Below, in pieces: positions 6,581 to 8,296 of a stretch of DNA of 8,296 bases. Each line of letters begins with the position of its first letter. Position 1 is the stretch's first letter. Below the pieces are notes generated by a model. It saw only the letters and a program-made list of their open reading frames with translations. It was not told where the DNA came from and did no database searches. Source of the DNA: Nitrospirota bacterium (GTDB taxonomy: Bacteria; Nitrospirota; Thermodesulfovibrionia; Thermodesulfovibrionales; Dissulfurispiraceae); NCBI GenBank assembly GCA_013349595.1, contig DUZI01000071.1, positions 1-8,296 on the forward strand, written 5' to 3'. A program made the position numbers and the translations under genes.

Positions 6581-8290
6581 TTATTTTGCCCTAACTTTAA
6601 TTAGTTCTTTTCCTTCTGAATCAACAATGTGTATAGCACAAGCCATACAAGGATCAAAGGAATGGATAGTTCTTAAAATCTCTATTGGCTTGTGAGGATC
6701 CGCAATAGGTGTGCCAATGAGTGATTCTTCAAATACACCTCTCTGTCCTTTAGCATCTCTTGGGGTAGAGTTCCATCCACCAGGGACAACGCACTGATAA
6801 TTCGCAACCTTCTTATCTTTAATTACAACCCAATGACACAAAGCCCCTCTTGGTGCCTCATGGAAACCATAACCTTTTGCCTCTGCGGGCCAAGTAGAAG
6901 GATCCCATTTATCGCCATTGTGAACTTTAAGATCTCCCTTTTTGATATTAGCTGCCAGTTCATTTATCCATGTAGGTAACATCTCCGCAGTTACAAGTGT
7001 CTCAATACCTCTTGCAGCAGTCCTGCCAAGTGTGGAAAATAATGCAGAAGGTCCTACACCAAGTTTGCCAAGAACCATATCAACAACTTCTTTTACCCTC
7101 TTATGACCACTTGCATAAGCAACAAGCATCCTTGAAAGAGGTCCTACCTCTGTTGAAAGTCCGTCGTATCTTATAGCCTTAACCCAAGAATATTTCTTTG
7201 TGGTATCGAGAAACTCATAGGGTGGTTTTGGTCCTGTGTAATTTGGTGTTGATTCACCATCCCATGGATGTTTCGCCTTTTTGTCATCGTCGCTATATTT
7301 ATACCATGCGTAAGCAACATCTTCAGTAACCTTTTTGTGATCTACAGGTTCAACTTTACTTAAATCTCTATTTCTGATAAATCCAGCAGGTAACCAACAA
7401 TTTGTAGTATTGCTTTTAGTATCCTTTTGGAATTCACCATAAGAAAGATAATTAGCAACACCACCACCAATAGATGCCCATTCTTTATAAAAGCCTGCAA
7501 CAGCAAGGAGGTCTGGGATATAAACCTTTTCTACAAAATCTTGAGCTTTCTTAGCATAACCAAGCATAGCTGATATTGTTCCTGCGTTGATAGCGTTTTG
7601 ACTGTTTGGATCAATAGGTGTAGCCATTCCACCAACAAGAAATGTCTGTGGATGTGGATTTTTTGCACCTAATAATACTTGCATCCTGATTACATCTTTT
7701 TGCCATTCAAGTGCTTCAAGATAATGAGCCACTGCCATTAAATTAGCCTCTGGTGGTAATTTGTATGCTGAATGTCCCCAATAACCATTAGCGAAAATAC
7801 CAAGTTGACCACTCTCTACCAAAGCCTTGACTTTTCCCTGAACAGCCTTGAAATAGGTTGGAGAACTATTTGGCCAATCAGAGATAGTCTGTGCTAATGC
7901 AGATGTCTTTGCAGGGTCTGCCTTTAAAGCACCTGTCACATCTACCCAATCTAAAGCATGCAAATGATAGAAATGAATTACATGGTCTTGAACATATTGT
8001 ATGCCTGAAATTAGATTTCTCAAAATCCTTGCATTATCAGGAATTGTTATACCAAGTGCGTTTTCTACAGCTCTCACGGAGCTGGTTGAGTGAACCGTTG
8101 TTCAAACACCTCATATACGGGAGAGTATTGCCCAGACCTCTCTCGGATCTCTATTTTTTACAATCAACTCCATGCCTCTCCACATAGTCCCTGATGCCCA
8201 GGCATCTTTTACCTTGCCACCTTCAATCTCTACTTCTAATCTAAGATGACCTTCAATTCTTGTTACTGGGTCTATTGCAATCTTTGCCAT
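6581..8290 (-). CDS. hyaB: [NiFe] hydrogenase large subunit with two in-frame UGA codons (probable double selenoprotein)
   Basis: This catalytic subunit holds the Ni-Fe site that oxidises H2. The frame runs from ATG (8290) to TAA, 569 codons, interrupted only by UGA at codons 60 and 63. Reading these as selenocysteine gives an intact L1 motif, RIUGVUTTVHSTSSVRAVE, where other enzymes have RICGVC. The N-terminus is standard: IDPVTRIEGH (6-15) with the conserved Glu13. The C-terminal L4 motif DPCMACAIH (546-554) has ordinary Cys548 and Cys551 (both TGT), followed by a 15-residue tail for the maturation protease. Length and the HFYHLHALDW block suit group 1 uptake enzymes. Without recoding, translation would have to begin at GTG 8077 and lose the proximal Ni ligands, which is not credible. 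A pseudogene is unlikely because no other stop or frameshift occurs. The small subunit should lie upstream, beyond the window. The symbol is by family; hynB or hupL are equivalents. Confidence 0.93.
8068..8084 (-). promoter_or_regulatory. SECIS-like hairpin for the hydrogenase large-subunit mRNA
   Basis: The mRNA reads CAGCUC-CGUGA-GAGCUG, a perfect 6-bp stem with a 5-nt loop. The second loop base is G, as bacterial SECIS elements usually need near the loop start. That G is 25 nt after the second UGA and 34 nt after the first. Both fall in the roughly 16-37 nt window described for bacterial selenocysteine insertion, so one hairpin could serve both codons. It lies within coding sequence (AVRSS region), as bacterial SECIS elements do. 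SelB binding is inferred. Confidence 0.6.
8102..8113 (-). other. Two recoded UGA codons (U-x-x-U) at the L1 nickel-ligand site
   Basis: UGA at 8113-8111 is codon 60 and UGA at 8104-8102 is codon 63, separated by GGT GTT (Gly-Val). They replace exactly the two cysteines of the invariant RxCxxC motif, whose side chains bind nickel (one also bridges to iron). Direct observation: two stops only at these positions in an otherwise open frame. Inference: both are read as selenocysteine. Confidence 0.85.
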
Positions 8291-8296
8291 AAATTA

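Noticed and set aside
6615..6660. Classical [NiFeSe] hydrogenase with selenocysteine in the C-terminal L4 motif
   Set aside because: The L4 motif reads DPCMACAIH with TGT at both cysteine codons, so the known NiFeSe arrangement does not apply.
8102..8113. Genome-wide UGA reassignment (for example UGA as Trp or Gly) as the explanation for the two in-frame UGAs
   Set aside because: UGA serves as the apparent stop of hypC (5181-5183) and of the cytochrome gene (5917-5919), whose ends fit their families. The reading frames of the other genes contain no internal UGA. The two UGAs fall only on cysteine positions.
8102..8113. Pseudogene or sequencing error in the large subunit
   Set aside because: The rest of the 569-codon frame is intact with all active-site motifs, and the downstream operon genes are intact. 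Two independent errors landing exactly on the two L1 cysteine codons is implausible, and a SECIS-like hairpin is present.
7891..8187. Plus-strand ORF opposite the hydrogenase N-terminal region
   Set aside because: It is the antisense of conserved hydrogenase coding sequence; the minus-strand frame explains the conservation and motifs.
1..8296. CRISPR arrays, tRNA or rRNA genes, transposase genes
   Set aside because: No regularly spaced direct repeats, cloverleaf-like sequences, rRNA segments or transposase motifs were seen on either strand.

Overview
The window is AT-rich bacterial DNA. It looks like an anaerobe or facultative chemolithotroph with hydrogen metabolism. The lineage cannot be fixed from the sequence; protein style and base composition would suit a Nitrospirota- or Desulfobacterota-like organism, which is only an inference. 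UGA ends at least two genes (hypC and the cytochrome b gene), so it is a normal stop codon here.

Layout: (1) 1-194, minus strand: the 5' end of speD (S-adenosylmethionine decarboxylase), cut by the window edge, with a TTG start, a strong RBS and a near-consensus promoter. (2) 397-3906, minus strand: a central-carbon operon, DUF1015 protein - gapA - pgk, with gaps of 29 and 1 nt, ending in a hairpin terminator. (3) 3907-4182: a divergent intergenic region holding an imperfect inverted repeat. (4) 4183-4962, plus strand: rsmA (ksgA), the 16S rRNA dimethyladenosine transferase. (5) 4963-5180: a convergent intergenic region filled by a roughly 206-bp imperfect palindrome of nested inverted repeats. 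(6) 5181-8290, minus strand: a membrane-bound uptake [NiFe] hydrogenase operon: large subunit, b-type cytochrome, maturation endopeptidase, hypC. The small subunit is presumably just outside the right edge.

The main discovery is in the hydrogenase large subunit. Its reading frame is intact from an ATG at 8290 to TAA at 6581 (569 codons) except for two in-frame UGA codons. These fall exactly on the two nickel-ligand cysteines of the N-terminal L1 motif, giving R-I-U-G-V-U-T-T-V-H. The C-terminal L4 motif keeps both ligands as ordinary cysteines. A 6-bp hairpin with a 5-nt, G-containing loop lies 25 and 34 nt downstream of the two UGAs, in the position expected of a bacterial SECIS element. The best reading is a [NiFe] hydrogenase with two selenocysteines at L1 (UxxU). 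Characterised [NiFeSe] hydrogenases instead carry one selenocysteine in L4. An ordinary gene caller would start this gene at an internal GTG (8077) and lose the first 71 residues, including half the active site.

The hydrogenase genes work together: HypC carries the Fe(CN)2CO unit to the large-subunit precursor, the endopeptidase removes the 15-residue tail after nickel insertion, and the cytochrome b passes electrons from H2 oxidation to the quinone pool.
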